Assembly (NCBI RefSeq): GCF_026341775.1
Contig: NZ_JAPEOB010000002.1
Span: 1,116,001-1,180,000 of the forward strand
Direction: 5' to 3'
Length of the DNA: 64,000 bases
Source: Streptomyces sp. NBC_00654
Lineage (GTDB): Bacteria; Actinomycetota; Actinomycetes; Streptomycetales; Streptomycetaceae
The notes beneath the pieces were generated by a model. That model ran no database searches, was not told where the DNA came from, and was given only the letters and a program-made list of their open reading frames with translations. Positions within the stretch are counted from its first letter, which is position 1, and every line of letters begins with the position of its first letter. The translations under genes and the position numbers were made by a program. Below, piece by piece: positions 26,308 to 35,892 of this stretch.

Positions 26308-27220
26308 GTGAAACTCGGAATGTTCACCGGCTGTCTTCCCGGATGGGATCCGGACCGCATCGCCGCATGGGCCTCCACAGCCGGATACGAGACTCTGGAG
26401 GTCGCGGTCTGGCCCAGTGACCGCGCGTCCGAGGGAAGTCACCTGCGTGTGGCGGACTTCACCCCGGCCAAGTCGACGACACGAAGGTCTCGCTCGAAAA
26501 AAACGGCTTGGAAATATCGGCTCTGGCCTATTTCGAGAACAATCTCCATCCGGATCCCGCCCGTCGGCAAGGAGTTCGCAACCATCTGAAGAAGGCCATC
26601 GACTCGGCGCGGAAGCTGGGCGTCCCTCACGTCGGTACCTGGATCGGCCATGACTGGACCGCATCGATCTCGGACAACATCAAGGAGGCCGAGCGCATCC
26701 TGCCGGAGCTCGTCGAGTACGCCGGCGAGCGGGACGTCAAGCTCCTCGTGGAGAACTGCGCGGCGGAGGGCTGGCACCCGGACGGGTACCCCGCGAACCT
26801 TGCCTACTCGCCCGAACTCTGGGAATGGATGTTCTCACTCGGCTTCTATCTCAACTGGGACCTTCACATCTCGTCTGGCTCGGTATCGATCCGGTGGGGA
26901 CCATCGCTCCGTACATCGACCGGATCGCCCATGCTCAGGCCAAGGACGTGGAAATCGACAACGCCGCTCGACAGCGGTACGGCTTCTACGGCCGGGTCGA
27001 CAAGGGCGACACCCCCTGGGACATGGGCTGGTGGCGCTATCGCATGCCCGGACTGGGAGAGATCGACTGGAAGCGGACGGTGGACCGGCTCCATGCGCTC
27101 GGCTTCACAGGAACTCTGGCCGTCGAGCACGAGGATCCGGTGTGGGGCGGCGACGACGAGCGCGTCACCCAGGGGCTGCGTATCGCCCACCGGACGCTGC
27201 GGCCGCTGATCGTCGCCTGA
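26308..27220 (+). pseudogene. sugar phosphate isomerase/epimerase, two frameshifts
   Basis: Three reading frames together spell one TIM-barrel xylose-isomerase-like protein. Frame 1 from GTG 26308 (KLGMFTGCLPGWDPDRIAAW) runs to about 26472. The frame then changes to give EISALAYFENNLHPDPARR ... LVENCAAEGWHPDGY. Near 26862 it changes again to give SHLVWLGIDPVG ... GTLAVEHEDPVWGGDDERV up to the stop. Each shift looks like a single missing base (after AAG at 26472 and within GACC at about 26861). Either the gene is decaying or the sequence has two errors; the damaged neighbour supports decay. Confidence 0.8.
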
Positions 27221-27327
27221 TTGCCGGGAAGCCGGACGGACGCGCCGTATGCCGCACCGTCCGGTCGCACCGTCGCAGAGCCGAGCGCCTTGGACCGCCC
27301 GCAGTCGACCAGCGGGAAGAGAAGTCC

Positions 27328-28172
27328 ATGAGTGTGGAGAAGCGTCCGTTGGGCGTGACGGGAATGAGCATCACGACCCTGGGGCTGGGGACCTGGGCGC
27401 TCGGGGGGCCCGATTGGCTCTACGGCTGGAGCAGCCAGGACGACAGGGAATCCATCGCCACGATCCGCCGGTCGCCGCACGCCGGAGTCAACTGGATCGA
27501 CACGGCCGCCGTGTACGGCCTCGGCCACTCCGTCCGGACGACGGCGAACGCGACGGATGGCGGGAGCGCACTGTGCCGCCGGAGGGTGTCCCGGTGGAGG
27601 AGTACTGGCAGACCATGGCCGACCTGAAAGCCGAGGGAAAGGTCCGCGCCATCGGCCTGTCCAATCACAGCGTGCAGGAGCTCGACCGGGCGGAGAAGGT
27701 CGCGCACGTCGACGCGATCCAGCCCCCGCTGTCGGCCATCCGGCGGGAAGCGGCGCCGGAGATCGAGTGGGCCGCCGCCCGGGGCACCGGAGTCATCACG
27801 TACCAGTCGCTCTATTCGGGCCTCCTGTCGGGTGCGTTCTCCCCGGAGCGGGTGAAGTCGCTGCCGGACAACGACTGGCGCCGTACCGACCCGGAGTTCA
27901 CCGTTCATCTGCCCGGCAATCTCGCGGTCGCCGAGACCGTACGGTCGATCGCCGCGGCGCACGGAGTGCCGGTGCCGGCCGTGGCCATCGCCTGGGTGCT
28001 GGCCTGGCCGGGCGTCACCGGGGCCATCGTCGGTGCGCGCAGGCCGGGCCAGCTCGGCGATCTGCTGGCGGCGGACGGACTGAGACTCTCCGAGGCGGAT
28101 CTGCGCCGTATCGCGTCGACCATCGAGGAATTCGCCGTGGGCATCGGCCCGTTGCGGCCGCCGGCCGGTTGA
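27328..28172 (+). pseudogene. aldo/keto reductase with internal deletion and frameshift
   Basis: The N-terminal part from ATG 27328 is a normal aldo/keto reductase start (LGVTGMSITTLGLGTWALGG ... NWIDTAAVYGLGHS). At about 27537-27560 the frame changes and the sequence jumps to the second half (VPVEEYWQTMADLKAEGKVR ... AIAWVLAWPGVTGAIVGARR). About 70-75 residues that normally lie between are missing, including the catalytic Lys and His of the family tetrad; the Asp and Tyr remain. The gene cannot make a working enzyme. It lies directly after the broken isomerase, with which it would have formed a sugar-use operon. Confidence 0.85.
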
Positions 28173-28308
28173 GGAACGTCCCCCGCAGACGGGCCCAGTG
28201 GGGGCTGCCACTGTCGCCGCCACTGTTTCCGGAGCCGCACCGGCCGTCGTCCCCGGACGGCCCGGCTGTCCCTCGCTCCCGGGATACGCCGATGATAATC
28301 TTCCGGTC

Positions 28309-28806
28309 GTGGCTACCCTGTTCCTCATCTGCGGGCTCCCCGGTTCCGGCAAGACGACGTTGGCCAAGCGTCTGGAAGGGGAATGGTCAGCTCTTCGACT
28401 GACCGCCAACGAATGGCTGTTCGAGCTGTTTCCGGCCTATTCCGATGAGGAACTGGACGCCACGCGCGATCCGGTGGAGCGGTTGCAGTGGCGCACCGCC
28501 CTGCGGATTCTGGAAACCGGCGGGAATGTGGTGCTCGACTGGGGGCTGTACGCCCGGGAAGAGCGCGATCAGTACCGGAGCGAGGCGCAGGCGGTGGGCG
28601 CGCAGGTAGTGCTGTGCGTTCTCGACCTGCCGATGGATGAGCTGCGTGCGCGTATCGCCAAGCGCAACGCGGATCTCCCGCCAGGGACATATCTCATCAC
28701 GGAGTCCGTGCTCGACACGGCGCTCCACTGCTTCCAGCCGCCGACCCCCGACGAGCTGGCCGCGTTCGATCCGTTCCCCGGCACTCCGGCGCAGCAGACC
28801 CCGTAG
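28309..28806 (+). CDS. P-loop ATPase/kinase (AAA_33-like)
   Basis: 165 residues. Walker A GLPGSGKTT at residues 9-17 immediately follows the start, with an R/D-containing acceptor region (NVVLDWGLYAREERDQYR) and a C-terminal lid (LRARIAKRNADLPPGTY). It resembles small zeta-toxin/polynucleotide-kinase-like phosphotransferases whose substrate is unknown. The GTG at 28309 is seven bases after a TAATCT -10 element with no ribosome site, so the transcript is probably leaderless. It appears intact within a decaying neighbourhood. Confidence 0.82.
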   Translation: MATLFLICGLPGSGKTTLAKRLEGEWSALRLTANEWLFELFPAYSDEELDATRDPVERLQWRTALRILETGGNVVLDWGLYAREERDQYRSEAQAVGAQVVLCVLDLPMDELRARIAKRNADLPPGTYLITESVLDTALHCFQPPTPDELAAFDPFPGTPAQQTP

Positions 28807-28816
28807 ACCGGCCGCA

Positions 28817-29562
28817 TCACGTTCGTCCGGGCGGAACCGGCTTCCGCGCCGCCCTGGGGTAGCGGCGGGCGATGAGTTCCGCCCCGTTCGCCCGGTTTCC
28901 CCCGATCCGCAGCCGGGGCCCGGGGTTGACCGCCTCCAGCAGGTGGTGGAAGCCCTTGTAGTCCAGCGCCTCGCCGACGAGCAGCACATAGGGCTCCTCG
29001 TCGGTGTCCCGGCGAGGAGCCGCGAACCGCTCTCGCACCTCCGCGGCCGTGGCCGCCGGCCAGCCCACCCTGACGACGGCGTCGCGCGGCAACCAGTCGA
29101 GTGCCTGGCGCTCGCCCGTCGCGGTGTGCACGACGAACAGATCCCGGCCTGCGCCCAGTTGCTTCAGCAGTCCCCGTACGTCGCCGGTCTTCTCCGCGTT
29201 GACACCGCCGAGTTCACCGGTCAGTTCGGCGGGCCGGTGCACCGCGTGGATGACGCGCAGCGGCCCCGACGCGACGGGCAGGGAATCCCAGTTCTCGTCG
29301 AAGAAGAGGTTGACGAAGACCTCGCGCCCACGGGCCGAGGCGTCGCCAGCGACGTCCGGAGGTTGCGCCGGGTCACCGACGCCAGCCCCTGCCGCGACCC
29401 CGTGACCGGCACATGCTCGACTCGTCGCCGGTCCGCCGACCGGCCCTCCAAGTAGGACGGCGGACAGTAGACCGGCGCCCTTGCCGCGGTACCCAGGCCC
29501 ATCAGCAGGTCGGGGTGGTGGCCGCGCTCATGGCAGTAGTCGTCGAAGAAGGCGAACTTCAT
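28817..29562 (-). pseudogene. glycosyltransferase-like gene, frameshifted and truncated
   Basis: ATG 29562 opens KFAFFDDYCHERGHHPDLLM and reads to RRNLRTSL near 29350. Coding-like sequence then continues in another frame (GREVFVNLFFDENWDSLPVA ... YVLLVGEALDYKGFHHLLEA) and stops at 28817 without the C-terminal donor-binding part expected of a GT-B-type glycosyltransferase. The family call is tentative and rests on the LLVG-x-YKGF segment. The start overlaps the stop of the preceding fragment (ATGA), so they were an operon. Confidence 0.6.
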
Positions 29563-29889
29563 CGTTCGCTCCGCCCCCCTGCCTCCACCGCCGCGCGGGC
29601 CAGCCGCACCATGCCACGCTGTCGCAGATCGTCGATGGCGTCGACCACCTCCGTCTCGGAACGCCCCGGGGAGCGCCGCCGCGATGCCGGCGATGGAGCG
29701 CTCGGCGTCGATCAGATGCAGCAGCGTGTACTCGTCGGCGTCGACGGGGACACGCTGCCCCGTGCGGGTCCGGCAGAAGTAGCTCGGCGCCGACGCCCCC
29801 CGACGCTCTCGGTCGAGCCATACGGGGCGAGGTACATCAAGACATTCTCGTGGCCGGGTGCAGCAACCCCCTCGGCGGTGTGGCGGCAA
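29559..29889 (-). pseudogene. remnant of a small winged-helix (PqqD-like) gene
   Basis: Minus-strand sequence encodes DADEYTLLHLIDAERSIAGI, a small winged-helix pattern seen in PqqD-like and related peptide-binding domains. Near 29675 the frame shifts and continues as SETEVVDAIDDLRQRGMVRL before a TGA that overlaps the next gene's ATG. The N-terminal part of the gene is not recognisable. The identification is weak; the frameshift and the coupling to the next fragment are clear. Confidence 0.5.
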
Positions 29890-30482
29890 TTGCCTCGGAG
29901 CGTACCGGCCACTACCAATACGAACAAGATGGCCCCTACATAGTGGAGTGGAGAGGGTTCGACGCCTCAGCCCCCGTCGATTTCAAGCGCCTTGCGGTGA
30001 CCTCTCACAAAAATGGCGATCACCGTTGCCCAATGATGCCGACCGGCAGTATTTGACGGAGAACTCACAGGGCTCGCCCAAAAAGCCGCTGACTTGCGGA
30101 AACGCGCCAAGCCTGACGGAAACCCCTAAAGTTTCCCGTCGATGAGCCTTTTAAAGCCGTATCTCAACCGATCTTGGAATGCGCGGATCGGGTAGAGGCG
30201 CAGATCTGGCGGCCTTCCGGTGATCGCACCATGCGGCGAGAGGCACGAACGATCAGACCGGTGCGGGTGATGGTCGAGGCGATGCTGTTCACGATGCCTC
30301 CTCGCCTTCCTACGGGACAGAGTTTGGCCACCACGCCTGCGGCAGTGGGCCCCGGGGAGAATCTGCGGAGGATCGGAAGAGCTGGGGAGCGCATGGGGAG
30401 AAACCGGTTGTCCAACGCAGCGCGATCCTGGAGGACGCCGGAAGGATCATCCGCGCAGGCAAGAGGCTCCTCCTATCAGGAC
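29890..30482. other. gene-free stretch, AT-richer than the flanks
   Basis: About 590 bp between the decayed fragments and the DUF3592-like gene. Short open frames exist on both strands but none has a ribosome site, the GC-skewed codon pattern or a recognisable motif. The lower GC suggests acquired or degenerate DNA. Confidence 0.6.
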
Positions 30483-30821
30483 CTAATTGTCGAAATCAAA
30501 AAGAATATGGTCATCATCCAGATACCTGATGGCGACCTCACAGCCTTTCTGCACCTTCGACGAATGGAAGGCGGAAATAGTATCCCGGCCTTCAACATAT
30601 TTCGTGGCGCCGTTCTCGTGCCACGAAAGCCGGTATTTTATGGTGGCCGCCCCGCTGTCATTCGTGCTGACAAGGCGGACGTCCTCCACCAGGGCCCGGA
30701 CATCCCGCCCCTGCGACCGAATCCTGTGGTCGCGGCGAAAAAGGTGAATGATATAGGCAAGGCTGCCCAAGACGAGGACGGCAGAAATTATGAAAGCGAA
30801 CTCCACAGATGCGCCCCTCAC
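30483..30821 (-). CDS. small membrane protein, DUF3592-like
   Basis: 112 residues: one N-terminal membrane segment (FAFIISAVLVLGSLAYIIHL) followed by a cytoplasmic or extracellular beta-rich domain (DVRALVEDVRLVSTNDSG ... CEVAIRYLDDDHILF). This is the layout of DUF3592-type proteins of unknown function. Codon use is less GC-rich than that of the neighbours, suggesting transfer. It stands alone. Confidence 0.75.
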   Translation of the reverse strand: MRGASVEFAFIISAVLVLGSLAYIIHLFRRDHRIRSQGRDVRALVEDVRLVSTNDSGAATIKYRLSWHENGATKYVEGRDTISAFHSSKVQKGCEVAIRYLDDDHILFDFDN

Positions 30822-31090
30822 GTAAAACTGTCAGGCGCAAGGCCAACGGCCGTTCCACCGACTGCGCGAACCCGATTCCGTCCCGCCCAGTTCCAGAAAC
30901 GCAGTGTACCGTCGCCCGCAGACGCCGGCGCTGTCGCTCCGGTGCGGCCTCCGGGCCGGTCCCTGTGGTCGCTCATCGGCGACAAGGACGAAACCTCAGG
31001 ACACTGCCGGCTCTCCCTGAACACGCCGTACACCCAGCACCGCACCGTCAGCCTCGGTGCGCTCACACGGGCGCGCTCGCAGGGGCGTGC

Positions 31091-31759
31091 TCACGCCGGC
31101 GCGGCCGCACTCCGCCGCCGCCCGCCCTTCCAGCAGGCGATCGCGTCGTCGGCGGTGACGACGGTGGCGACCAGCGCGAGAGTGTTGCGGATCATCGCGG
31201 GGGTGTACTCCATGGGCACTCCGGCGATGGCGTCCGACGGGACGACCGCCGTGTAGCCGAGGTTCACGGCGTCGAAGACGGCATTGGGAATGGCGACGTT
31301 GGCCGACACCCCGGTGACGACCAGCGTCCGGCAGCCCAGGTTGCGGAGCAGGGCGTCCACTTCGGTACCGGCGAGGGGGGACAGGCCGTGCAGCCGCCGT
31401 ACGACGAGGTCCTCCCCGGCCACGTCGATGGGCTCGGCGACCCGTACCGCCGTACTGCCGGTGTGCTGCTGGACCGGCAGCCGGGCGGCGGCCCGGAAGA
31501 GCCGGGCGTTGTGGTTCGCGCCGCGGCCGTCGGGGCGGCGTTCGGCGACCGCGTGCACCACCTGGACCGCGGCTTCATGGGCCGCGTCGACCAGCCGGGC
31601 CACATTGCCGAGGGCGCCGGAGGACCGGGCCGCGCGGGCGAGTTCGGGCAGGGCGCTGTCCCGGCCCACGACACCCTGCTGGCACTCGACGGTCAGCAGC
31701 ACGGTGGTGGCGGGGTCGAGCAGAGCGGCGAGCCGCTCCGGTGATTCCTTGGACGGCAC
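31091..31759 (-). CDS. isochorismatase-fold protein lacking the catalytic Cys
   Basis: 222 residues of the isochorismatase-like hydrolase fold: TVLLTVECQQGVV at strand 1, LVVRRLHGLSPLAGTEVDALLR, and LVVTGVSANVAIPNAVFDAV where active members carry a Cys. Here the Cys position reads Ala (NVAIPNA) and the first Asp reads Glu, so it may not be a cysteine hydrolase in the normal sense. The fold is otherwise complete. GTG 31759 has GGAGGAG upstream. It is divergent from the oxidase-like gene at 31909, which may share a control region. Confidence 0.82.
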   Translation of the reverse strand: MPSKESPERLAALLDPATTVLLTVECQQGVVGRDSALPELARAARSSGALGNVARLVDAAHEAAVQVVHAVAERRPDGRGANHNARLFRAAARLPVQQHTGSTAVRVAEPIDVAGEDLVVRRLHGLSPLAGTEVDALLRNLGCRTLVVTGVSANVAIPNAVFDAVNLGYTAVVPSDAIAGVPMEYTPAMIRNTLALVATVVTADDAIACWKGGRRRSAAAPA

Positions 31760-31908
31760 AGTGCCTCTCCTCCTGACTGTCGTCCGGCCCCGCGAAGGGC
31801 ACGGACTTCCGCGGACGGACCGGGCGCGCGAGGCTAACGGCCATTGCGCGACGAGGGAAGAGCAACCATGCTACCTGACACATAGTCAGACATCGGGAGG
31901 GGCACTCC

Positions 31909-32379
31909 ATGGCCGACACTCAGCGAAGAGGCCGCCGGATCATGATGACGGACGGCGAACGGGACGCCTATCTGACCGAACAGCGCACCTGCCGGGTCGC
32001 CACCCTCGGCGCGGACGGGCAGCCGCACATCGGCGCCCTCTGGTACGTCTGGGACGGCACCTCGCTCTGGCTGTACTCCCTCACCCGCAGTCTGCGCTGG
32101 GCCCAGCTGCGTCAGGACCCGAGGATCGCCGTGGTGGTCGACGACGGCGTGGAGTACGGGGATCTGCGCGGCGTGGAGCTGTCCGGCGAGGCGGAGTTCA
32201 TCGGCGAGGCGCCCCGGACCGGCGAGCTCCGCGCCGAACTGGAGGTGCCGGAACGGCTGTTCCCTCCGAAGTACTTCGGGATGGAGACCATGCCGCACGA
32301 CGGGCGGCACGCCTGGCTGCGGCTCACCCCGGAAACGGTCACGTCCTGGGACTTCCGCAAGCTGGCCGGTCTCACCTGA
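31909..32379 (+). CDS. pyridoxamine 5'-phosphate oxidase/F420-type split-barrel protein
   Basis: 156 residues with the split beta-barrel of the PNPOx-like superfamily: CRVATLGADGQPHIGALWYV, then LRQDPRIAVVVDDG and VELSGEAEFIG. Members bind FMN or F420 and reduce or oxidise small substrates. It has a strong RBS (GGGAGGGG) and a start at 31909. Its 3' end overlaps the convergent LysR gene by 8 bp. Confidence 0.85.
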   Translation: MADTQRRGRRIMMTDGERDAYLTEQRTCRVATLGADGQPHIGALWYVWDGTSLWLYSLTRSLRWAQLRQDPRIAVVVDDGVEYGDLRGVELSGEAEFIGEAPRTGELRAELEVPERLFPPKYFGMETMPHDGRHAWLRLTPETVTSWDFRKLAGLT

Positions 32380-33295
32380 GACCCGCCCCGGAAGCCGCCG
32401 CCTCGCGGCCCGCGCCGCGCAGTGCCTCGACCGCCGCCCTGACGGAGGGGCGCCGGTCGGCGTCGGTCCGCCACATCGCGTGGACATGCCGGCGCATCGT
32501 CTGCCGCACGGGCACCAGCCGTACCCCGTCCGGCACCGGACCGCGTCCCAGACGCGGCGCCACACAGACTCCGAAACCCGCCGCCACCAGGGCGAGTTGG
32601 GTGTGGTGCTCACCTGCCAGATGGGAGATGCGGGGCTCGATGCCTTCGGACCGCAGGGTGAACATCAGCCACTCGTAACAGAATTCACCCGCGGGCCAGG
32701 ACACCCATTCGTCCTCGGCGAAGTCCGCCAGGGCCACCTCCGTACGGTCCGCGAGCGGGTGGGAGGCGGGCATGGCGATGTCGGGTGCGTCGTCGAGGAG
32801 TTCGGACCTGGACAGCCCGCCGGGCACGGGCAGCCGCTTGTTGCTCCATTCGAGCACGACGGCCAGGTCGACATCGCCGCGCAGCACCGCCAGAACACCC
32901 TGCTCGGGCTCCAGTTCCCGCGTACGGACCTTCAGTTCAGGATGATCCGCACTCAGGGAGCCCAGCGCCGCGGGGAACAGTCCGCGCGCCGCGGTCGGGA
33001 AGGCGGCGATCTCGACCTCACCCACCACCTCGCCCCGCTGGGCCTCGATGTCGGACTGGGCCAGCTCCACCTGGGACAGGATCCGCGCGGCGTGATCCGC
33101 GAGCAGCCGCCCCGCGTCGGTGAGCCGGACGCCGCGGCCGTTCCTGGCGAGGAGCCGCTGCCCCACCTCGCGTTCCAGCTTGGCCATCTGCTGGGAGACC
33201 GCCGAGGTGGTGACATGCAGGCCACCGGCCGCCCCGCTCACCGAGCCGTGCCGGGCGAGGGCGTCCAGCGTACGAAGGCGCTCCAGGTTCAACAT
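32372..33295 (-). CDS. LysR family transcriptional regulator
   Basis: 307 residues. N-terminal LysR helix-turn-helix (LERLRTLDALARHGSVSGAA ... TTSAVSQQMAKLEREVGQRL) and a C-terminal periplasmic-binding-like effector domain (EVEIAAFPTAARGLFPAAL). It is divergent from the EamA transporter at 33370, the usual LysR arrangement, so it probably controls that gene from the 74-bp intergenic region. Confidence 0.92.
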   Translation of the reverse strand: MLNLERLRTLDALARHGSVSGAAGGLHVTTSAVSQQMAKLEREVGQRLLARNGRGVRLTDAGRLLADHAARILSQVELAQSDIEAQRGEVVGEVEIAAFPTAARGLFPAALGSLSADHPELKVRTRELEPEQGVLAVLRGDVDLAVVLEWSNKRLPVPGGLSRSELLDDAPDIAMPASHPLADRTEVALADFAEDEWVSWPAGEFCYEWLMFTLRSEGIEPRISHLAGEHHTQLALVAAGFGVCVAPRLGRGPVPDGVRLVPVRQTMRRHVHAMWRTDADRRPSVRAAVEALRGAGREAAASGAGLR

Positions 33296-33369
33296 GTAAG
33301 CGATGCTACGGGAACGGCACCAGTAATTCTCACTTGTCCTACGTGGTTGATTTCGTCATCGTTGCCCTC

Positions 33370-34422
33370 ATGAGCGCCCCCTCCGAACCGGCGGCCCGAT
33401 CGGCCGCGCACCGGGCACCGCGCACCGGCGCCCCGGTTTCCGCACCCCCGTCCGCAGCCGCATCGGCGCCCGCTCTCCCCCGGCGCCCGGGGACGAGCGG
33501 AGGGGTACGCCGGCCGGCGGCGGACTGGCGGATCCGGTTCGGGGCGCTCTCGCTCATCTGGGGCTTCAGTTTTCTGCTCATCAAGGTGGGGACCGACGCC
33601 TTCGCCCCGTTCCAGGTCACCTTCGGCCGCCTGCTGTCCGGTACGGCGGTGCTCGCCGTCGCCATGGCGGTGCGCCGCGAGCGGGTGCCGCGCTCGGCGC
33701 GGACCTGGGGTCATCTCACCGTCGCCGCCTTCTTCCTCAACGCCCTGCCGTTCTCGCTCTTCGCCTACGCCGAGACGACCATTCCGTCCACGCTCGCCGG
33801 AATCTGCAACGCGACCTCTCCGCTCTGGGGCATGGCGCTCTCCATCGTCGCGCTGTCCGAGGACCGGCCCACCCGCCGCCGTGTCGCGGGCCTGGGCCTC
33901 GGCTTCCTCGGCGTCCTGACCGTGCTCGGCGCCTGGCAGGGATTCTCCGGGCTGGACCTCAGCGGTACGGCGATGGCGCTGCTGGCCTCCCTCAGCTACC
34001 CCATCGGCTGGATCTACGTCCGCCGGACGCTGGCCGGGACGGGTTCGTCCACGCTGGCGCTGACCGGCAGTCAGCTCTTCATCGGTACGCTGCAACTGGC
34101 CCTGGTGACCCCTCTGTTCACCTCCGCGCCGGAGGCCTTCCCTCTGCTGCCGACCCTCGCCGTCGTCGCGCTGGGGGCTCTGGGGACGGGCCTGGCGGTG
34201 CTGCTCCAGTACGGCTTAGTGGAGGAGGTCGGCCCGACGACCGCCCAGATGGTCACGTACTTCATCCCGGTCATCGCCACGGCGGCCGGGGTCGCCCTGC
34301 TCGGTGAGGAGTTGAGCTGGAACACTCCGGTGGGCGCCGTGATCGTCCTCGCCGGGGCGTTCCTCACCCAGAGCCGGACCGTACCGCCCCCGACCCAGCC
34401 CGCGTCCGCGCACCGATCGTGA
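33370..34422 (+). CDS. EamA/DMT superfamily transporter
   Basis: 350 residues. A Pro/Ala-rich N-terminus of about 45 residues precedes ten hydrophobic segments forming two EamA repeats (IWGFSFLLIKVGTDAFAPFQ in repeat 1, GLVEEVGPTTAQMVTYFIPV in repeat 2). These proteins export amino acids or other small metabolites. ATG 33370 is preferred to a TTG at 33334; there is no RBS, so a leaderless start is possible. Control by the divergent LysR regulator is likely. Confidence 0.88.
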   Translation: MSAPSEPAARSAAHRAPRTGAPVSAPPSAAASAPALPRRPGTSGGVRRPAADWRIRFGALSLIWGFSFLLIKVGTDAFAPFQVTFGRLLSGTAVLAVAMAVRRERVPRSARTWGHLTVAAFFLNALPFSLFAYAETTIPSTLAGICNATSPLWGMALSIVALSEDRPTRRRVAGLGLGFLGVLTVLGAWQGFSGLDLSGTAMALLASLSYPIGWIYVRRTLAGTGSSTLALTGSQLFIGTLQLALVTPLFTSAPEAFPLLPTLAVVALGALGTGLAVLLQYGLVEEVGPTTAQMVTYFIPVIATAAGVALLGEELSWNTPVGAVIVLAGAFLTQSRTVPPPTQPASAHRS

Positions 34423-34521
34423 CCGGCCACGCGCCGCCCGCGCCCGGCCGCTCCCCCGGCCCCGACCGGCGGGCCCGCCCCGGGCCCGCCCCATCGGCCC
34501 GTACGCCCGGCACGCCGCCCC

Positions 34522-35862
34522 TCACCCGTAGCTGATCGGCCGCGCCGGCCCCGCCGCCTCCGCCACCGCGTCCGCCAGCGGCTCGATGTCCGCGGCGGTC
34601 AGCGCCGACACGGTGAGCCGCACTCCCTGCGGTGCGGCCATCCTGAACCGCGCCCCCGGAGCCACCGCCCATCCCGCGCGCAGCAGCCGGGTCACGGCCC
34701 CGGTCTCGTCGCTCACCGGCACCCATACGTTCATCCCGCTGCGGCCGTGCGCCACCACGCCCCGCGCCTCCAGCGCCTCGACGAGCGCGCCCCGCCGCTC
34801 CGCGTACGACCTGGCGACCGCCGCCGGGTCGACGGCACCCGAGGTCCACAGGTGCAGGACGGCCCGTTGGAGCAGCCGGCTGACCCAGCCGGGTCCCAGG
34901 CCGAGCCGCCCCACCACCCGGTCGACCGTCACCGTGTCTCCGGTGAGCACGGCGACCCGCAGATCCGGCCCGTACGCCTTCGCCGTGGACCGCACGAAGG
35001 CCCAGTGGTCCGTGACACCGGCGAGCGGGTGCAGCGGCTGTTCGACGATGGCGTGCCCGTGGTCGTCCTCGATCAGCAGGACTCCCCGGTGACGGGCGAG
35101 TACGGCGCGCAGCTCGCGGGCACGCTGTGCGGTCAGCGCGGCCCCCATCGGATTCTGCGCCCGGTCGGTGACGATGAGCGCGCGGGCACCGGCCCGCAGG
35201 ACGCGTTCCACGTCCGCGGGCAGCGGTCCCTCGTCGTCGACGCCCACCGGGACCGCGCGCATCCCGAGTGCCGGTACGAGATCGAGCAGGCTCCCCCACC
35301 CCGGATCCTCGACCGCGACCGTGTCGCCGGCCCGGAGGTGCGCGGACAGCACCCGTTCGATCGCGTCCAGGGCCCCGGAGGTGACGGCCAGCGGCCCCGC
35401 CGGTACCCCGTCGGCGTCCATCGCCCCCCGCGCGAACGCGGCGAACTCCGCGACCACCGGCGCCTCCCCGTACAGACCGGGCCGCCGCGCGTGGGCGGTC
35501 ACCGCCGCGGCGAACGCCGCCCCGAGATCCGGCAGCAGGGCCGTGTCGGGGTTGCCCTCGCCCAGGTCCGTGACACCGGGCGGCGCCTCGATCCGCAGCG
35601 AGCCCCGCGCCGTACTGGCGGGGCGGGACCGCACCCGGCTGCCCCGGCGCCCCGCCGTCTCGATCACCCCACGCTCGCGCAGCGTCCGGTAGGCGGCCGC
35701 AACGGTGTTCGGGTTCACCTCCAGCGTCGCCGCCAGCTCCCTCATGGGGGGCAGCACCTGGCCGGGCGCGAGGTCACCCGAACCGACCCCACGCTCCACA
35801 CTCGCGGCGATTTCCGATGCACGCCGCCCACTGATCCGATACTCTCCTAGCACAAATCTCAT
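34522..35862 (-). CDS. MocR/PdxR-type GntR regulator with aminotransferase domain
   Basis: 446 residues. A GntR winged helix (SGDLAPGQVLPPMRELAATL ... NPNTVAAAYRTLRERGVI) is followed from about residue 95 by a fold-type I aminotransferase domain with the PLP lysine in STAKAYGPDLR. MocR proteins sense PLP or amino-acid aldimines and often control vitamin B6 genes. Its start lies two bases from a perfect 12-bp palindrome shared with the divergent oxidase-like gene, so that gene is the likely target. Confidence 0.92.
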   Translation of the reverse strand: MRFVLGEYRISGRRASEIAASVERGVGSGDLAPGQVLPPMRELAATLEVNPNTVAAAYRTLRERGVIETAGRRGSRVRSRPASTARGSLRIEAPPGVTDLGEGNPDTALLPDLGAAFAAAVTAHARRPGLYGEAPVVAEFAAFARGAMDADGVPAGPLAVTSGALDAIERVLSAHLRAGDTVAVEDPGWGSLLDLVPALGMRAVPVGVDDEGPLPADVERVLRAGARALIVTDRAQNPMGAALTAQRARELRAVLARHRGVLLIEDDHGHAIVEQPLHPLAGVTDHWAFVRSTAKAYGPDLRVAVLTGDTVTVDRVVGRLGLGPGWVSRLLQRAVLHLWTSGAVDPAAVARSYAERRGALVEALEARGVVAHGRSGMNVWVPVSDETGAVTRLLRAGWAVAPGARFRMAAPQGVRLTVSALTAADIEPLADAVAEAAGPARPISYG

Positions 35863-35864
35863 TA

Positions 35865-35876
35865 TGCACTAGTGCA
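35865..35876. promoter_or_regulatory. perfect palindrome between MocR and its divergent target
   Basis: TGCACTAGTGCA, inside the longer TTATGCACTAGTGCAATGG, lies in the 30-bp gap between the MocR start and the oxidase-like start. A shared operator for autoregulation and target control is the simplest reading; it overlaps both translation initiation regions. Confidence 0.65.
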
Positions 35877-35892
35877 ATGGAGGACGCACGCC

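Noticed and set aside
29890..30482. Plus-strand frame ending near 30056
   Set aside because: No start signal, no coding bias and no recognisable domain.
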